DNA of 54,322 bases from an uncultured Bacilli bacterium. GTDB lineage: Bacteria; Bacillota_I; Bacilli_A; RF39; UBA660. The DNA is taken from the NCBI GenBank assembly GCA_910584305.1, contig CAJTZW010000010.1:1-54322 (forward strand), in the 5' to 3' direction. This document shows positions 9,233 through 17,557 of this stretch, piece after piece (position 1 is the first letter of the stretch; each line of letters starts with the position of its first letter). Below the pieces are notes generated by a model. That model was not told the origin of the DNA, made no database searches, and saw only the letters and a program-made list of their open reading frames with translations. Both the position numbers and the translations under genes were made by a program.

Positions 9233-9930
9233 TGAATGATATGAAAGCATTAGAAATTGTTAATAAAATATTCAAAAATATATTTGAAAGAGATAATAAT
9301 TATTCTTTAGATATATTATTAGAAAAGTTTGCATTTGATGTTAAATTACCAAAACAAGTAAACGATGTCACTACAAATGAAATAACTTGGGCTGACTCTA
9401 TTAATAGTGGTAGATTTATCACAAATAAGAATATGGAAAAAAGAGAAGAAACTGAAGGATGGATGTTACCTAAAAGGGAACTCAGTAATTTACAAGAACT
9501 AATTGATATATGGAATACAATTAATTTAACTACTACTGAAAGAGTTTATGATTCTATTAATGTAGTAAAAAGCGATACTATTTATAGATGTGAGAATATT
9601 TATAGAAGTACGGGGTGTAGTGATTCTAAAAATATGATTTATTGCGATTCTTGTGGTAATAGTGCATTTTTACTTGCATCTCAAAGATCTGGAACTTGTA
9701 AATTTTGTATAAGAACGGATGATTCAAAAGATTGTAGTAACAGTTATAATGTTATTTGTTCCAATAAAATAAGTAATTCCTTTTTCATCCAAGATTGTTT
9801 TGACTTATATGAATGTATGTTTTGCTCCCATATTACCTCCAAAAGATTTTGTATAGCAAATATGGAATTTGAAGAACAAGAGTATTATGGGATTAAACAA
9901 ATGATTATTGAATGGATATTAAATTCTTAA
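9232..9930 (+). CDS. Cys-rich protein resembling a conserved CPR-type protein
   Basis: A 232-residue soluble protein. The N-terminal half is unremarkable. From about residue 120 it holds repeated short cysteine motifs (CxxC in YCDSCG, CKFC and CMFC, plus single Cys at regular spacing), ending in SNSFFIQDCFDLYECMFCSH and the segment KRFCIANMEFEEQEYYG. The ending closely resembles, from memory, a Cys-repeat protein widespread in candidate-phyla-radiation genomes (ending like LRNKQYYIFNKKYTKEEY). The repeat part could bind metal or form a solenoid. The start overlaps the stop of the ATPase gene, so the two act together. Function unknown. Confidence 0.65.
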   Translation: MNDMKALEIVNKIFKNIFERDNNYSLDILLEKFAFDVKLPKQVNDVTTNEITWADSINSGRFITNKNMEKREETEGWMLPKRELSNLQELIDIWNTINLTTTERVYDSINVVKSDTIYRCENIYRSTGCSDSKNMIYCDSCGNSAFLLASQRSGTCKFCIRTDDSKDCSNSYNVICSNKISNSFFIQDCFDLYECMFCSHITSKRFCIANMEFEEQEYYGIKQMIIEWILNS

Positions 9931-9978
9931 TGATAATATGGGTATTACTATTTATCTTTTTAAATTATTGATATTAAT

Positions 9979-10008
9979 AAATAGAGATTCAAATTGAATC
10001 CCTATTTT
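9979..10008. terminator. Bidirectional terminator between cassette and substrate-binding gene
   Basis: AAATAGAGATTCAA is followed directly by TTGAATCCCTATTT, a 14-pair hairpin with one G-U pair, with A/T runs on both sides. It overlaps the stop codon of the minus-strand substrate-binding gene and lies 50 bases after the plus-strand Cys-rich gene. Confidence 0.75.
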
Positions 10009-10412
10009 GCAAAACTATTATCGATAAGTTTATCATAAGGTGCAGTTTTATCAAGTTCTCCAGCATTTTCTACAATCTCTTGTACATGGATGAAATCTTC
10101 TTCTGAGATATAAGTTGTTTCAAACCATGAATCAATGTTCATATAGCGTTCAACGATTGCTGTTAAGTCATTTAAAGATGTATCTGGAAAGTAGTCGGTT
10201 ATTTCTTTAGCAACTTCTTCTGCTGTATGGGAATGAGTATATTCCAAAGCTTTATTGATGGCCTTTGTATAGCCTTTAATCACATCTGGATTTTTCTCAA
10301 TATAGCTTTTTTTAGCATTGTAAGTTGTATATGGAACTGTTCCACCAAGTTCGCCTATAGATGCTACAACATACCCAGTACCTTGCTTTTCAAGTTGTAG
10401 AGCAGTTGGCTC
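10002..10412 (-). pseudogene. ABC substrate-binding protein, C-terminal part (split by element 2)
   Basis: The reading frame open from the junction encodes EPTALQLEKQGTGYVVASIG and on to the C-terminus ending in DNSFAK: the last ~136 residues of an NMT1/THI5-like periplasmic-type binding protein. The N-terminal part lies at 20009-20590. Joining the two halves at the TC core (10411-10412 / 20007-20008) gives one continuous 330-residue frame through VFEPTALQLEK, a normal length for the family. As it stands neither half can work. Confidence 0.92.
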
Positions 10413-10435
10413 TCTTAGTGCAAGTATAAGAAGTC
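10388..10435. other. Left attachment site of element 2
   Basis: Host sequence up to 10410, core TC at 10411-10412, then element arm 10413-10435. Read with the other end, the element arms (19984-20006 and 10413-10435) are inverted repeats matching at 17 of 23 positions, centred on TC. The joined host site reads CAGT-4-TC-4-ACTG, itself a small symmetric site. This is the geometry expected of attP and attB of a large serine integrase. Confidence 0.88.
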
Positions 10436-10476
10436 GCTAATATTGTTCAAAATAAATTTCCATATAAAATACTGCG

Positions 10477-10506
10477 AAAGATAGCAAATAAGCTGTCTTT
10501 TTTTGT
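10477..10506 (+). terminator. Terminator at the left end of element 2
   Basis: AAAGATAGC at 10477-10485 pairs with GCTGTCTTT at 10492-10500 (one G-U pair) and runs into seven Ts. It may block read-through from outside into the element. Confidence 0.65.
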
Positions 10507-10531
10507 CAATATATGATATAATTTATATAGT
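10503..10531 (+). promoter_or_regulatory. Promoter of the qat operon
   Basis: TTGTCA at 10503-10508 and TATAGT at 10526-10531 with a 17-base spacer. The predicted start of transcription (about 10538) falls at the beginning of a perfect hairpin. A second TATAAT at 10517-10522 lacks a -35 box at the right distance. Confidence 0.55.
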
Positions 10532-10535
10532 TGAG

Positions 10536-10569
10536 CAGTATTAAACTATGATTTAATACTGTCTTTTTT
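10536..10569 (+). promoter_or_regulatory. 5' hairpin/attenuator or operator before qatA
   Basis: CAGTATTAAA at 10536-10545 and TTTAATACTG at 10552-10561 form a perfect ten-pair stem, followed by TCTTTTTT. It lies between the promoter and the ribosome site of qatA. It may be an attenuator, a stabilising 5' hairpin, or, as a 26-base dyad just after the -10 box, an operator. Confidence 0.55.
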
Positions 10570-10588
10570 ACATAAGGAGGTAATTATT

Positions 10589-12409
10589 ATGTGGAAAGAT
10601 AGTGAAACAGAACTTGATTTTTTAGATTATGATTGTTTAGTTAATGTTTTAAAAGATATTATTAACAATGAAGAATTGTTACCCGCAAGTATTGGTGTAT
10701 ATGGTGATTGGGGTAGCGGAAAATCAAGTCTAATGCAAATGTGCAAAAGGCAATTAGAAATAGAAGATAAAAAAATTAAATGTTTGGTATTTAATGGATG
10801 GCTATTTGAAAGTTATGATGATGCAAAGACAGCAATATTAGGAACAATATTGGATGAAATCAGCAAAAACACCACCTTAACTGAAAAGGCAGAAAAACTA
10901 TTAAAAGGTTTGTACAATAGTGTTGATAAATTTAAACTATTAACAAAAGCTGGGAAAGCGAGTTTAGATTTTGTATTAACTGGTGGGATTGGAACTCTGG
11001 CAAATATAACTGTAGAATCAATTATGAAAAAAATTTCACCTAAAATCCCAGAAATCGATATAGATAATATTAAAGAATCCGTTAATGATGAATTAAATAA
11101 TAAGGAACTAAGAGATGATATAAGAGAATTTCAAAAGAATTTTTCAGAATTGTTAGATGAAAGTAAAATTTCTAAATTGGTTGTGTTTGTTGATGAATTA
11201 GATAGGTGCACACCAGATACAATTTTGAATACCCTGGAAGCAATTAAACTATTCTTATTTAATGGCAATGTTGCTTTTGTAATAGGCGCAGATGAAAGAC
11301 ATATTTCTTATGCAGTAAAAAGCAAGTTTAAAAACATTGAAGGTATTCAGATTGACATTGGTAAAGAGTATTTGGAAAAGTTAATTCAATATCCTATTAG
11401 AATACCCAGATTAAATGAAGAAGAGGTAGAAACATATATTACTGCGTTATTATTACAAAAAGAACTTCCAAAAGAGGTTTTTGAAAAATGGGTAACTGAA
11501 ATGAAAGCAGAAAGAAAAAAAGATTTTTTAACATTTTCAGTTGATTCTCTAAACTATTCTAATGAATCATATTCGGAGTACAATAGAATTATAATGGATT
11601 GTTTATTTATTTCAAAACAACTATCTGCTGTATTATCAAAAGCATTGCATGGTAATCCGCGTCAATGTAAAAGATTTTTGAATTCCCTTATCATGAGATT
11701 AAATATGGCAAAATATAAGAATAAAATTTTGGATAGAAAAATTTTGGCTAAAATAATGGTGTTAGAGTATATAAGACCAGCTTTGTTTAATAAAATGGCT
11801 ATTATGTGCTTTGAGGGTACTCTGCAAAATGAATTAGAATCATTAGAACAAAAAAGGTATGATAATCTACATGAATTTAATACATGGAAAGATGACAACT
11901 GGATTAAAGAATGGTGTGAGATATCTCCAACTCTATCAGATTTGAATTTAAAACTTTATTTTTATTTTATGAGAACATCTTTAGAAGAAAAAATTAGTAG
12001 AGTAAGTAATAATCTATCGCCAAAAGGTCAGGAAATACTAGATCAGCTACTATCCTTTAGTGATATTAATGTTAATAAGGCTATTTCATCAATTTCGGAT
12101 ATTGCTATAAGTGAAAGAGTAGCAATATTACAAACAATGTATGAGAAAATAAGTTCTAAAAGTTCTATTGATATAGATGAAATTAAATGTTATTTAAAAT
12201 ATTCCCAAAGTGATACAGAATTATATTCAGATTCTTTAGATTATTTAAAAAAACTTAGACCTGAACAAATTAAATTTGGTAGTGCACCACATATAGCTGA
12301 ATATGCAAAAAAGACTAAAAGTGAAGAACAAATCTTGCAATTATTAACTGATTGGGGAAAGGCTGGATCTAATTTACAAAAAGCAGTAGTAAATGCTTTA
12401 AAGAACTAG
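10589..12409 (+). CDS. qatA: QatA-like KAP P-loop NTPase
   Basis: A 606-residue KAP-family ATPase. Walker A is GDWGSGKSS near residue 40 after the family motif SIGVYGDWG; Walker B is VVFVDELDRC near residue 205; the KAP segment NGNVAFVIGADERHI follows. A ~200-residue C-terminal helical part is less conserved. KAP ATPases with a QueC-like protein define the Qat anti-phage system. The gene order here (KAP NTPase, unknown ~250-residue protein, QueC-like protein) matches qatA-qatB-qatC. AAGGAGG precedes the ATG by nine bases. The spacing to qatB is ten bases. The assignment is by motif and order, not by alignment. Confidence 0.85.
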   Translation: MWKDSETELDFLDYDCLVNVLKDIINNEELLPASIGVYGDWGSGKSSLMQMCKRQLEIEDKKIKCLVFNGWLFESYDDAKTAILGTILDEISKNTTLTEKAEKLLKGLYNSVDKFKLLTKAGKASLDFVLTGGIGTLANITVESIMKKISPKIPEIDIDNIKESVNDELNNKELRDDIREFQKNFSELLDESKISKLVVFVDELDRCTPDTILNTLEAIKLFLFNGNVAFVIGADERHISYAVKSKFKNIEGIQIDIGKEYLEKLIQYPIRIPRLNEEEVETYITALLLQKELPKEVFEKWVTEMKAERKKDFLTFSVDSLNYSNESYSEYNRIIMDCLFISKQLSAVLSKALHGNPRQCKRFLNSLIMRLNMAKYKNKILDRKILAKIMVLEYIRPALFNKMAIMCFEGTLQNELESLEQKRYDNLHEFNTWKDDNWIKEWCEISPTLSDLNLKLYFYFMRTSLEEKISRVSNNLSPKGQEILDQLLSFSDINVNKAISSISDIAISERVAILQTMYEKISSKSSIDIDEIKCYLKYSQSDTELYSDSLDYLKKLRPEQIKFGSAPHIAEYAKKTKSEEQILQLLTDWGKAGSNLQKAVVNALKN

Positions 12410-12419
12410 AGGTGATTTT

Positions 12420-13163
12420 ATGGGGACGTCAAATATTTTTAATGGAAGAAAAAATTCATTTAACAATAATCAAAATAATGAAAATATAAATGGTAATGAT
12501 GATTGGAAAAATGTTAAATCTAACTTTTCAAAATATATTAACAGTGATGGAAAAATAGGAAGTATTAAAGGTATATCAAGAGGATATATTAAGGCATCTG
12601 GAGGAAGTAAGGCTATGAAACACCAATCATATTCTGGCTTAAATGCAGGTAAAAGATTAGTTAGTATTATAAATAGTATTCAAAGGAATGGTTTTCAAGA
12701 AACATTAAGAGATATAGGTATAGATTATGAAAATAAAAGTTTAAATGAAGTTTTTTCATTATTAATTAATGTTATTTCACCATCTTCTAATTCAAAAGAA
12801 GATTCTGTAGCAAGGATTGCAGTTCAAGATGCCTGTGCTAAAATATATGATTTTATAGAAAAAAACAATTTGCCTATAGATAGTATAGATAAGATGCCTA
12901 CTGAATTATTTAATGAAACAGTATGTGAATTTTTGAGTTCTTATATATGGACTTTGATGATGAAAGACTTAGAAAGCAGATTGGAAAAATATAGTAATAT
13001 GCCAGAAAAAGCTGTGTCTATTGAGAATGACTTTAAAGATTTAATTCATAGTACTGTTGAAGTCGAATTATCAAAGGATAAAAACATTTTTGGAGAAAAT
13101 ACAACTACTTCTATTGAATCAATATATGAAAGATGCATAAAAAATTTGGAGGGGATTGAATGA
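12420..13163 (+). CDS. qatB: QatB-like protein
   Basis: A 247-residue soluble protein with an Asn-rich N-terminus, a Gly/Ser-rich segment (YIKASGGSKAMKHQSYSGLN) near residues 57-77 and a helical C-terminal part. It shows no enzyme motif. Its place between the KAP ATPase and the QueC-like protein, with a four-base overlap to the latter, fits QatB, whose biochemical role is not known to me. GAGGTG lies just upstream of the ATG. Confidence 0.75.
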   Translation: MGTSNIFNGRKNSFNNNQNNENINGNDDWKNVKSNFSKYINSDGKIGSIKGISRGYIKASGGSKAMKHQSYSGLNAGKRLVSIINSIQRNGFQETLRDIGIDYENKSLNEVFSLLINVISPSSNSKEDSVARIAVQDACAKIYDFIEKNNLPIDSIDKMPTELFNETVCEFLSSYIWTLMMKDLESRLEKYSNMPEKAVSIENDFKDLIHSTVEVELSKDKNIFGENTTTSIESIYERCIKNLEGIE

Positions 13164-14443
13164 TTGTTAATTTTATTTTCGATAAAGAAGATTCATATAA
13201 GGCTCCAAATCAAAATTATTTAATAAATTTCTTTGATAGTAAAACTTTTTCATTTACATTTTGGAATAATTTTCATAAAATGAAATCTTGGTATAATGAA
13301 AAATCTTTAGATTTATTATATATATCACTTGCGGTTTTTGCAGCAGATAGAATAATTAGAAGAGACGATGGTTATGATAATTGGAGTAGAAATATTAAAA
13401 TTTACATACCTGTATTAAATTTTAAGGTATGGAATGATAATAAAAAATTACTAGAGGAAATGTTAAGTTTCTTAAGTGGCGACACCTGGAACTTTGAATT
13501 TAGAAAAAGAAGCCTTACTTTAATTGAAATTTCTCATAAAGAAAAAATGGAAAAATCAAATGAAAAAATAGAAGATTATGATCAAATATGTATGTTTTCT
13601 GGAGGTTTAGATTCGTTTATTGGGGCGATAAATTTATTAGAAACTGATAAAAAAAATATTATGTTTGTTAGCCATTATGGAGGTGGTAAAGGTACTAAAG
13701 AATATCAAGATATTTTAAAAGAAAAAATAATAGAAAAGTATGACTTAAAAATTAGTAACTTTAGCCAGTTTTTTGCAAAGGTTGTTAATGGAGTTGAAGA
13801 TACGACTAGAACACGCTCATTTATGTTTTTTTCACATGCTATTGCTTTGGCAACTATGTTAAATAAAAAAGTGGATATAATTATTCCTGAAAATGGATTT
13901 ATATCTTTAAATATTCCAAGTACACTATCTAGAATAGGAACAAGTAGTACCAGAACTACTCATCCATATTATCTAAAACTGTTACAACAATTATTAGATA
14001 ATTTACAGTTAGAAATTAAATTGAAAAACCCATATCAATTCTATACAAAAGGAGAAATGATAGAGAATTGTAAAAATATCAAATTTTTAGAAGAAAATAT
14101 TTCTAATACGATGTCATGCTCACATCCAGATAGTGGTAGAATGCAAGGAGAAAAAATTACTAAGCATTGTGGATATTGTTTGCCATGTGTAATTAGACAA
14201 GCTTCAATTAAGAAGGCTGGAATTACAGATAGTAGCTTATATAGAGATAGTAAATTCAATAATTTTAATATTGCTAAAATGAATTATAATTCTTATAGAT
14301 TAGGATTAGAAAAATTTGATTCAAAATATGCCTTCATGTCAATTCAGAAATCAGGACAAATTAGTGATAATATAGAAAAATTTACTGATATATATGTAAG
14401 AGGAATGAATGAACTGAAAGAATATATTAATTCTTTAAAATAA
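13160..14443 (+). CDS. qatC: QatC-like QueC homologue
   Basis: A 427-residue PP-loop protein related to 7-cyano-7-deazaguanine synthase (QueC). The N-terminal ~145 residues are specific to this group. The ATP-pyrophosphatase motif FSGGLDSFIGA lies near residue 148, PENGFISLN near 248, and a zinc-binding cysteine cluster near 317-345 (Cys in SCSHPDSGR, then CGYCLPC). In Qat systems this protein is thought to perform a deazaguanine-like chemistry on a target; the substrate is not established. Its ATG overlaps the stop of qatB (ATGA), so translation is coupled. A strong terminator follows, and no TatD-like qatD is present. Confidence 0.87.
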   Translation: MIVNFIFDKEDSYKAPNQNYLINFFDSKTFSFTFWNNFHKMKSWYNEKSLDLLYISLAVFAADRIIRRDDGYDNWSRNIKIYIPVLNFKVWNDNKKLLEEMLSFLSGDTWNFEFRKRSLTLIEISHKEKMEKSNEKIEDYDQICMFSGGLDSFIGAINLLETDKKNIMFVSHYGGGKGTKEYQDILKEKIIEKYDLKISNFSQFFAKVVNGVEDTTRTRSFMFFSHAIALATMLNKKVDIIIPENGFISLNIPSTLSRIGTSSTRTTHPYYLKLLQQLLDNLQLEIKLKNPYQFYTKGEMIENCKNIKFLEENISNTMSCSHPDSGRMQGEKITKHCGYCLPCVIRQASIKKAGITDSSLYRDSKFNNFNIAKMNYNSYRLGLEKFDSKYAFMSIQKSGQISDNIEKFTDIYVRGMNELKEYINSLK

Positions 14444-14448
14444 GTACT

Positions 14449-14476
14449 AAAGTTGAGAAAAACTCAACTTTTTTTG
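14449..14476 (+). terminator. Terminator after qatC
   Basis: AAAGTTGAG at 14449-14457 pairs with CTCAACTTT at 14463-14471, then a T run. TATAAT at 14478-14483 directly after it gives rhuM its own promoter (possible -35 TTGAGA at 14453-14458 inside the hairpin). Confidence 0.85.
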
Positions 14477-14514
14477 GTATAATTATATTAAGAAAACTTG
14501 AAAGGAGATTAGCT

Positions 14515-15492
14515 ATGAAAAATAACATGGTTATATATGTATCAAAAGATGGTAATGTAAAAGTAGATGTTAATATACAAAATGAAGATATATGGATGAG
14601 TCAAGATGTAATGGCTAATCTTTATGATACAACTAAACAAAATATTAGTTATCATTTAAATAATATATTTAAAGATGAAGAACTTAATAAAGATTCAGTT
14701 GTCAAGGATTTCTTGACAACTGCTAGTGATGGCAAGAATTACAATGTTTTGCACTATAATTTAGATGCTATTATTGCTGTAGGATATCGAATTAACTCTA
14801 AAAAAGCAACCGAATTTAGAATATGGGCAACAAAAATTTTAAAAGAGTATATGACAAAAGGATTTGCCTTAAATGATGAAAGATTAAAGAATAATGGTGA
14901 AAGTCCATATTTTGAAGAATTACTTGCAAGGATTCGTGACATTAGATCATCAGAGAAAATATTCTGGAGAAAAGTATTGGATATTTATGCAACTTCAATT
15001 GATTACAATCCTAAAGATAAATTATCAATAGACTTTTTTAAAACAGTCCAAAATAAAATGCATTATGCTACCCATGGCAACACAGCAGCCGAGGTAATAT
15101 TTACACGAGTTGATTCTAATAAAGAAAATTTAGGGCTTACTAATTTTAAAGGTGATTATCCAACAAAAAGTGAAACTGAAATTGCTAAAAACTATTTAAC
15201 AGAAGAAGAACTTAATACTTTAAATAGAATGGTGTCTGCTTATTTAGATGTTGCAGAAATTAATGCACTAGATAGACATCCTATGACAATGAAGGATTGG
15301 GTTAATGAGTTAGATACATTTTTAAAGATGACAAGAAAAGATATTTTAAAAGATAATGGAAAAATATCTCATGAACAAGCATTAAAAAAGGCACATGAAG
15401 AATATGATAAGTATATGCAAAAACATTTAACAACTGCTGAACAAGATTATCTAGAGGTTTTAAATAAAGAAATTGGAGAAATAAATGGGTAA
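14515..15492 (+). CDS. RhuM family protein
   Basis: A 325-residue protein of the virulence-RhuM family. The N-terminal part (VDVNIQNEDIWMSQDVMANL, then TTKQNISYHLNNIF) carries a winged-helix-like region; the YNLDAIIAVGYRINSKKATE and FRIWATKILKEYM segments are family hallmarks; the C-terminal half includes HYATHGNTAAE and EINALDRHPMTMKDW. RhuM genes are frequent in genomic islands and defence loci; the mechanism is not known. It has its own promoter after the qat terminator and lies 54 bases before the HD gene, probably in one unit with it. Confidence 0.88.
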   Translation: MKNNMVIYVSKDGNVKVDVNIQNEDIWMSQDVMANLYDTTKQNISYHLNNIFKDEELNKDSVVKDFLTTASDGKNYNVLHYNLDAIIAVGYRINSKKATEFRIWATKILKEYMTKGFALNDERLKNNGESPYFEELLARIRDIRSSEKIFWRKVLDIYATSIDYNPKDKLSIDFFKTVQNKMHYATHGNTAAEVIFTRVDSNKENLGLTNFKGDYPTKSETEIAKNYLTEEELNTLNRMVSAYLDVAEINALDRHPMTMKDWVNELDTFLKMTRKDILKDNGKISHEQALKKAHEEYDKYMQKHLTTAEQDYLEVLNKEIGEING

Positions 15493-15546
15493 TATTGCTA
15501 TTTATTAATACTTAATGTATAATAATTGACACAAAGGAGTGGGATT

Positions 15547-16674
15547 ATGGTTGATATTGAAAATAAAAAAATTGAAAATGCAATTAGTTTCTATATGTTA
15601 GCAAATAAATTAAAATATGTAACAGCAGATGGAAAACAAAGTTTAGCTGATCAAGTTTATGGTTCTATGGTTTTAGCTACTGCAATTAATTCAGAATATA
15701 ATATAGTTGATGAAAAAAATCTTGGTATCGTTCTTAGAATGATTTTGTTAGGTATAATGAGAGAAAATTTTAGTGATGAAATGAAAGATTGTTTGTGTAA
15801 TTTAAATGAAGGCTTATTATATACAGTAGAAGCATGTGAATATTTTGATGCATATAGATGGAAAAGTAAAGGTGGTAATTTTGCATTTCATTGTGAAACA
15901 ATAGAACATCAGTTGGAAAATTTTTTTGAACAATTTTTAATAGAAGAAAATATACAAACTGATAGTGTTGAAGAATTATATAATATTGCTAGAAACTATG
16001 GAATAACTGATAGTTTTGGTAATGATGAAAAGAAAAATTTTGAAATTTTTAGGTTTTATTATTTAAATAGGATTTTGAAACAAAAAGTAAGAAGTGGCTG
16101 GAATTCAACACATTGGAATATTTCTAATGAAAGAATTGAAAGAATTTCAGAACATTGTGTAGGAACTATCGCTTTAGCCATTGCGTTAAAATCTGAATTT
16201 GGATTTGATATTGATTTAAATAAAGTAATTTCTACTTTGTGTGTTCATGAAGTTGGTGAAATCAAAATTGGGGATATTACTCCTTTTGATGATATAACAC
16301 CAGAACAAAAACAAGAAATAGAACATCAAGCAATAATTGAAGTAATTGGTAATCTGCAAAATCGCAATAATATTATTAATTCAATTTTTGAATTTGATAA
16401 AAAAGATACAGATGAAGCTAAATTTGCTTATTATTGTGATAAGTTAGAAGCTGATCTTCAATCAAAAGTATATCAAGATATGGGATGCCATCATCCACTT
16501 ACCGAACAACAAAATAATGTGGTGTTTAAAAGTGCTAAAGTTCAGAAAATGGTACAAGAAGGAGCAACTACCGCTTTTGATATATGGTATGAGTATGATA
16601 AATCTATTTATACAGATGAACCAGTATTTACTAAAGTTTTGAAATATGTAAAAGATAATAATATTAATAGTTAA
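15547..16674 (+). CDS. HD-domain phosphohydrolase
   Basis: A 375-residue cytoplasmic protein. The HD domain at about residues 195-320 shows the metal ligands in order: His in SEHCVGTI, the His-Glu pair in CVHEVGEIKIGD, and Asp in YYCDKLEADL. This arrangement resembles YfbR-like nucleotidases. The N-terminal ~190 residues are an unassigned helical domain. It could hydrolyse nucleotides, a common defence strategy, but no activity can be proven. AAAGGAG lies before ATG 15547. It follows rhuM closely and occupies the part of the island where a qatD gene might be expected, but it is not TatD-like. Confidence 0.78.
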   Translation: MVDIENKKIENAISFYMLANKLKYVTADGKQSLADQVYGSMVLATAINSEYNIVDEKNLGIVLRMILLGIMRENFSDEMKDCLCNLNEGLLYTVEACEYFDAYRWKSKGGNFAFHCETIEHQLENFFEQFLIEENIQTDSVEELYNIARNYGITDSFGNDEKKNFEIFRFYYLNRILKQKVRSGWNSTHWNISNERIERISEHCVGTIALAIALKSEFGFDIDLNKVISTLCVHEVGEIKIGDITPFDDITPEQKQEIEHQAIIEVIGNLQNRNNIINSIFEFDKKDTDEAKFAYYCDKLEADLQSKVYQDMGCHHPLTEQQNNVVFKSAKVQKMVQEGATTAFDIWYEYDKSIYTDEPVFTKVLKYVKDNNINS

Positions 16675-16760
16675 TATTTGCTAAAAATTTTAAAACTTAT
16701 ATTTTCTTTATTTATATGAATTAAATAATATTTTTAATATACTTTTTAAAAATATGTCCA

Positions 16761-16789
16761 TTGCGTGTCCTAAAAAAATGTGTTAAAAT
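16761..16789 (+). promoter_or_regulatory. Promoter of the leader-controlled unit
   Basis: TTGCGT at 16761-16766 and TAAAAT at 16784-16789, 17-base spacer. Predicted transcription start about 16796. Confidence 0.5.
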
Positions 16790-16825
16790 GGTAATATAGG
16801 ATAATTAGAAGAAAGACTGAATTTG

Positions 16826-16849
16826 GAGAGATTTTATCTCTCTTTTTTT
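16826..16849 (+). terminator. Leader terminator
   Basis: Seven-pair stem GAGAGAT/ATCTCTC with a three-base loop and seven Ts, about 30 bases after the predicted transcription start. Confidence 0.8.
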
Positions 16850-16889
16850 GGTTTTTTAAATATTATCCTATCAGAAAGGAGAATCAAAT

Positions 16890-16925
16890 ATGAATAAATT
16901 ATATCTAAACTGTCAGAGACTATAA
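16890..16925 (+). CDS. Leader peptide (11 aa)
   Basis: ATG to TAA encodes MNKLYLNCQRL. AAAGGAG ends eight bases upstream, an ideal ribosome site. It precedes two hairpins and the HTH-like gene, so translating it may control downstream expression. Confidence 0.5.
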   Translation: MNKLYLNCQRL

Positions 16926-17023
16926 TGGGTTTTAGGGATTTATCCCTAACAAGAAAAGGGTGTGATAACACCATGCTTGATAGATTGAAATTATACTATA
17001 TGTCATAAGATGGAGATGATAAT

Positions 17024-17557
17024 CTGAAAAATAAATGGATGTATAGAAATGATGTAGAAAGAAAATTAGGAGTATCAGAAGAACGATTAAATCATGCAAT
17101 TAAAGTTATGGAAAAATATCATTATTTTGAAAATTGGATTTGGTATAGATTGGGACCAACTGATTTAATTGTTCTTTTTAATTTAGAATTTGTTAATTGG
17201 TTAAATAAAGTATATTTTAATAAGAATGGATTTTTCTTAGATAGAGAAATCCATTTTTTAAATGCAAAAATTAAAGATTTAGAAAATGAATTAGGTATTT
17301 CTCATTACGAGAAAAATTATCCATATCTAAATGTAAAAGAACTGCAAGAATATTTTGATAAAAGTAATAGCTCTATTTTAAAAGCAATTGAAAGAATGAA
17401 CAAAAAAACAGATTGTAAATGTTATAGAGAAGGAAAATTATATATTACTCCTATTGGAGTGAAATGGTTAGATCAAAACTATTATAGAAAATCTTACATT
17501 AAAGAGTTGTTAAATTATAAAAAAATACTAAATGAAAAGGAGAATAAAAATGACTAA
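17024..17557 (+). CDS. HTH-like protein of element 2 (CTG start)
   Basis: A 177-residue soluble protein with two possible winged-helix or HTH segments: WMYRNDVERKLGVSEERLNH near residues 5-24, and YLNVKELQEYFDKSNSSILK near 105-125. A replication, excision or transfer regulator is possible. The frame is open upstream to CTG 17024, which lies seven bases after GGAGATGA; the first ATG (17039) is too far, so the rare CTG start is preferred with reservation. It overlaps the MobC-like gene by eight bases. Confidence 0.6.
   Translation: MKNKWMYRNDVERKLGVSEERLNHAIKVMEKYHYFENWIWYRLGPTDLIVLFNLEFVNWLNKVYFNKNGFFLDREIHFLNAKIKDLENELGISHYEKNYPYLNVKELQEYFDKSNSSILKAIERMNKKTDCKCYREGKLYITPIGVKWLDQNYYRKSYIKELLNYKKILNEKENKND

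Larger units (their letters stand above)
16797..17023 (+). promoter_or_regulatory. Long structured leader with attenuator and leader peptide
   Basis: This 5' region holds, in order: TAGGATAAT at 16797-16805, which can pair with ATTATCCTA at 16862-16870; an intrinsic terminator nested between them (GAGAGAT at 16826-16832, ATCTCTC at 16836-16842, then seven Ts); a 11-codon ORF with a perfect ribosome site; and two hairpins (16932-16949 and 16959-16972) before the next gene. The arrangement looks like transcription attenuation governed by translation or an RNA-binding factor, as in some conjugative elements. The signal is unknown. The stretch 16675-16760 shows nothing further. Confidence 0.65.

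Noticed and set aside
14449..16674. HD-domain gene or rhuM as QatD
   Set aside because: Neither shows TatD-type metal motifs; rhuM matches its own family and the HD gene has His-Asp motifs. A terminator and new promoter separate them from qatABC.
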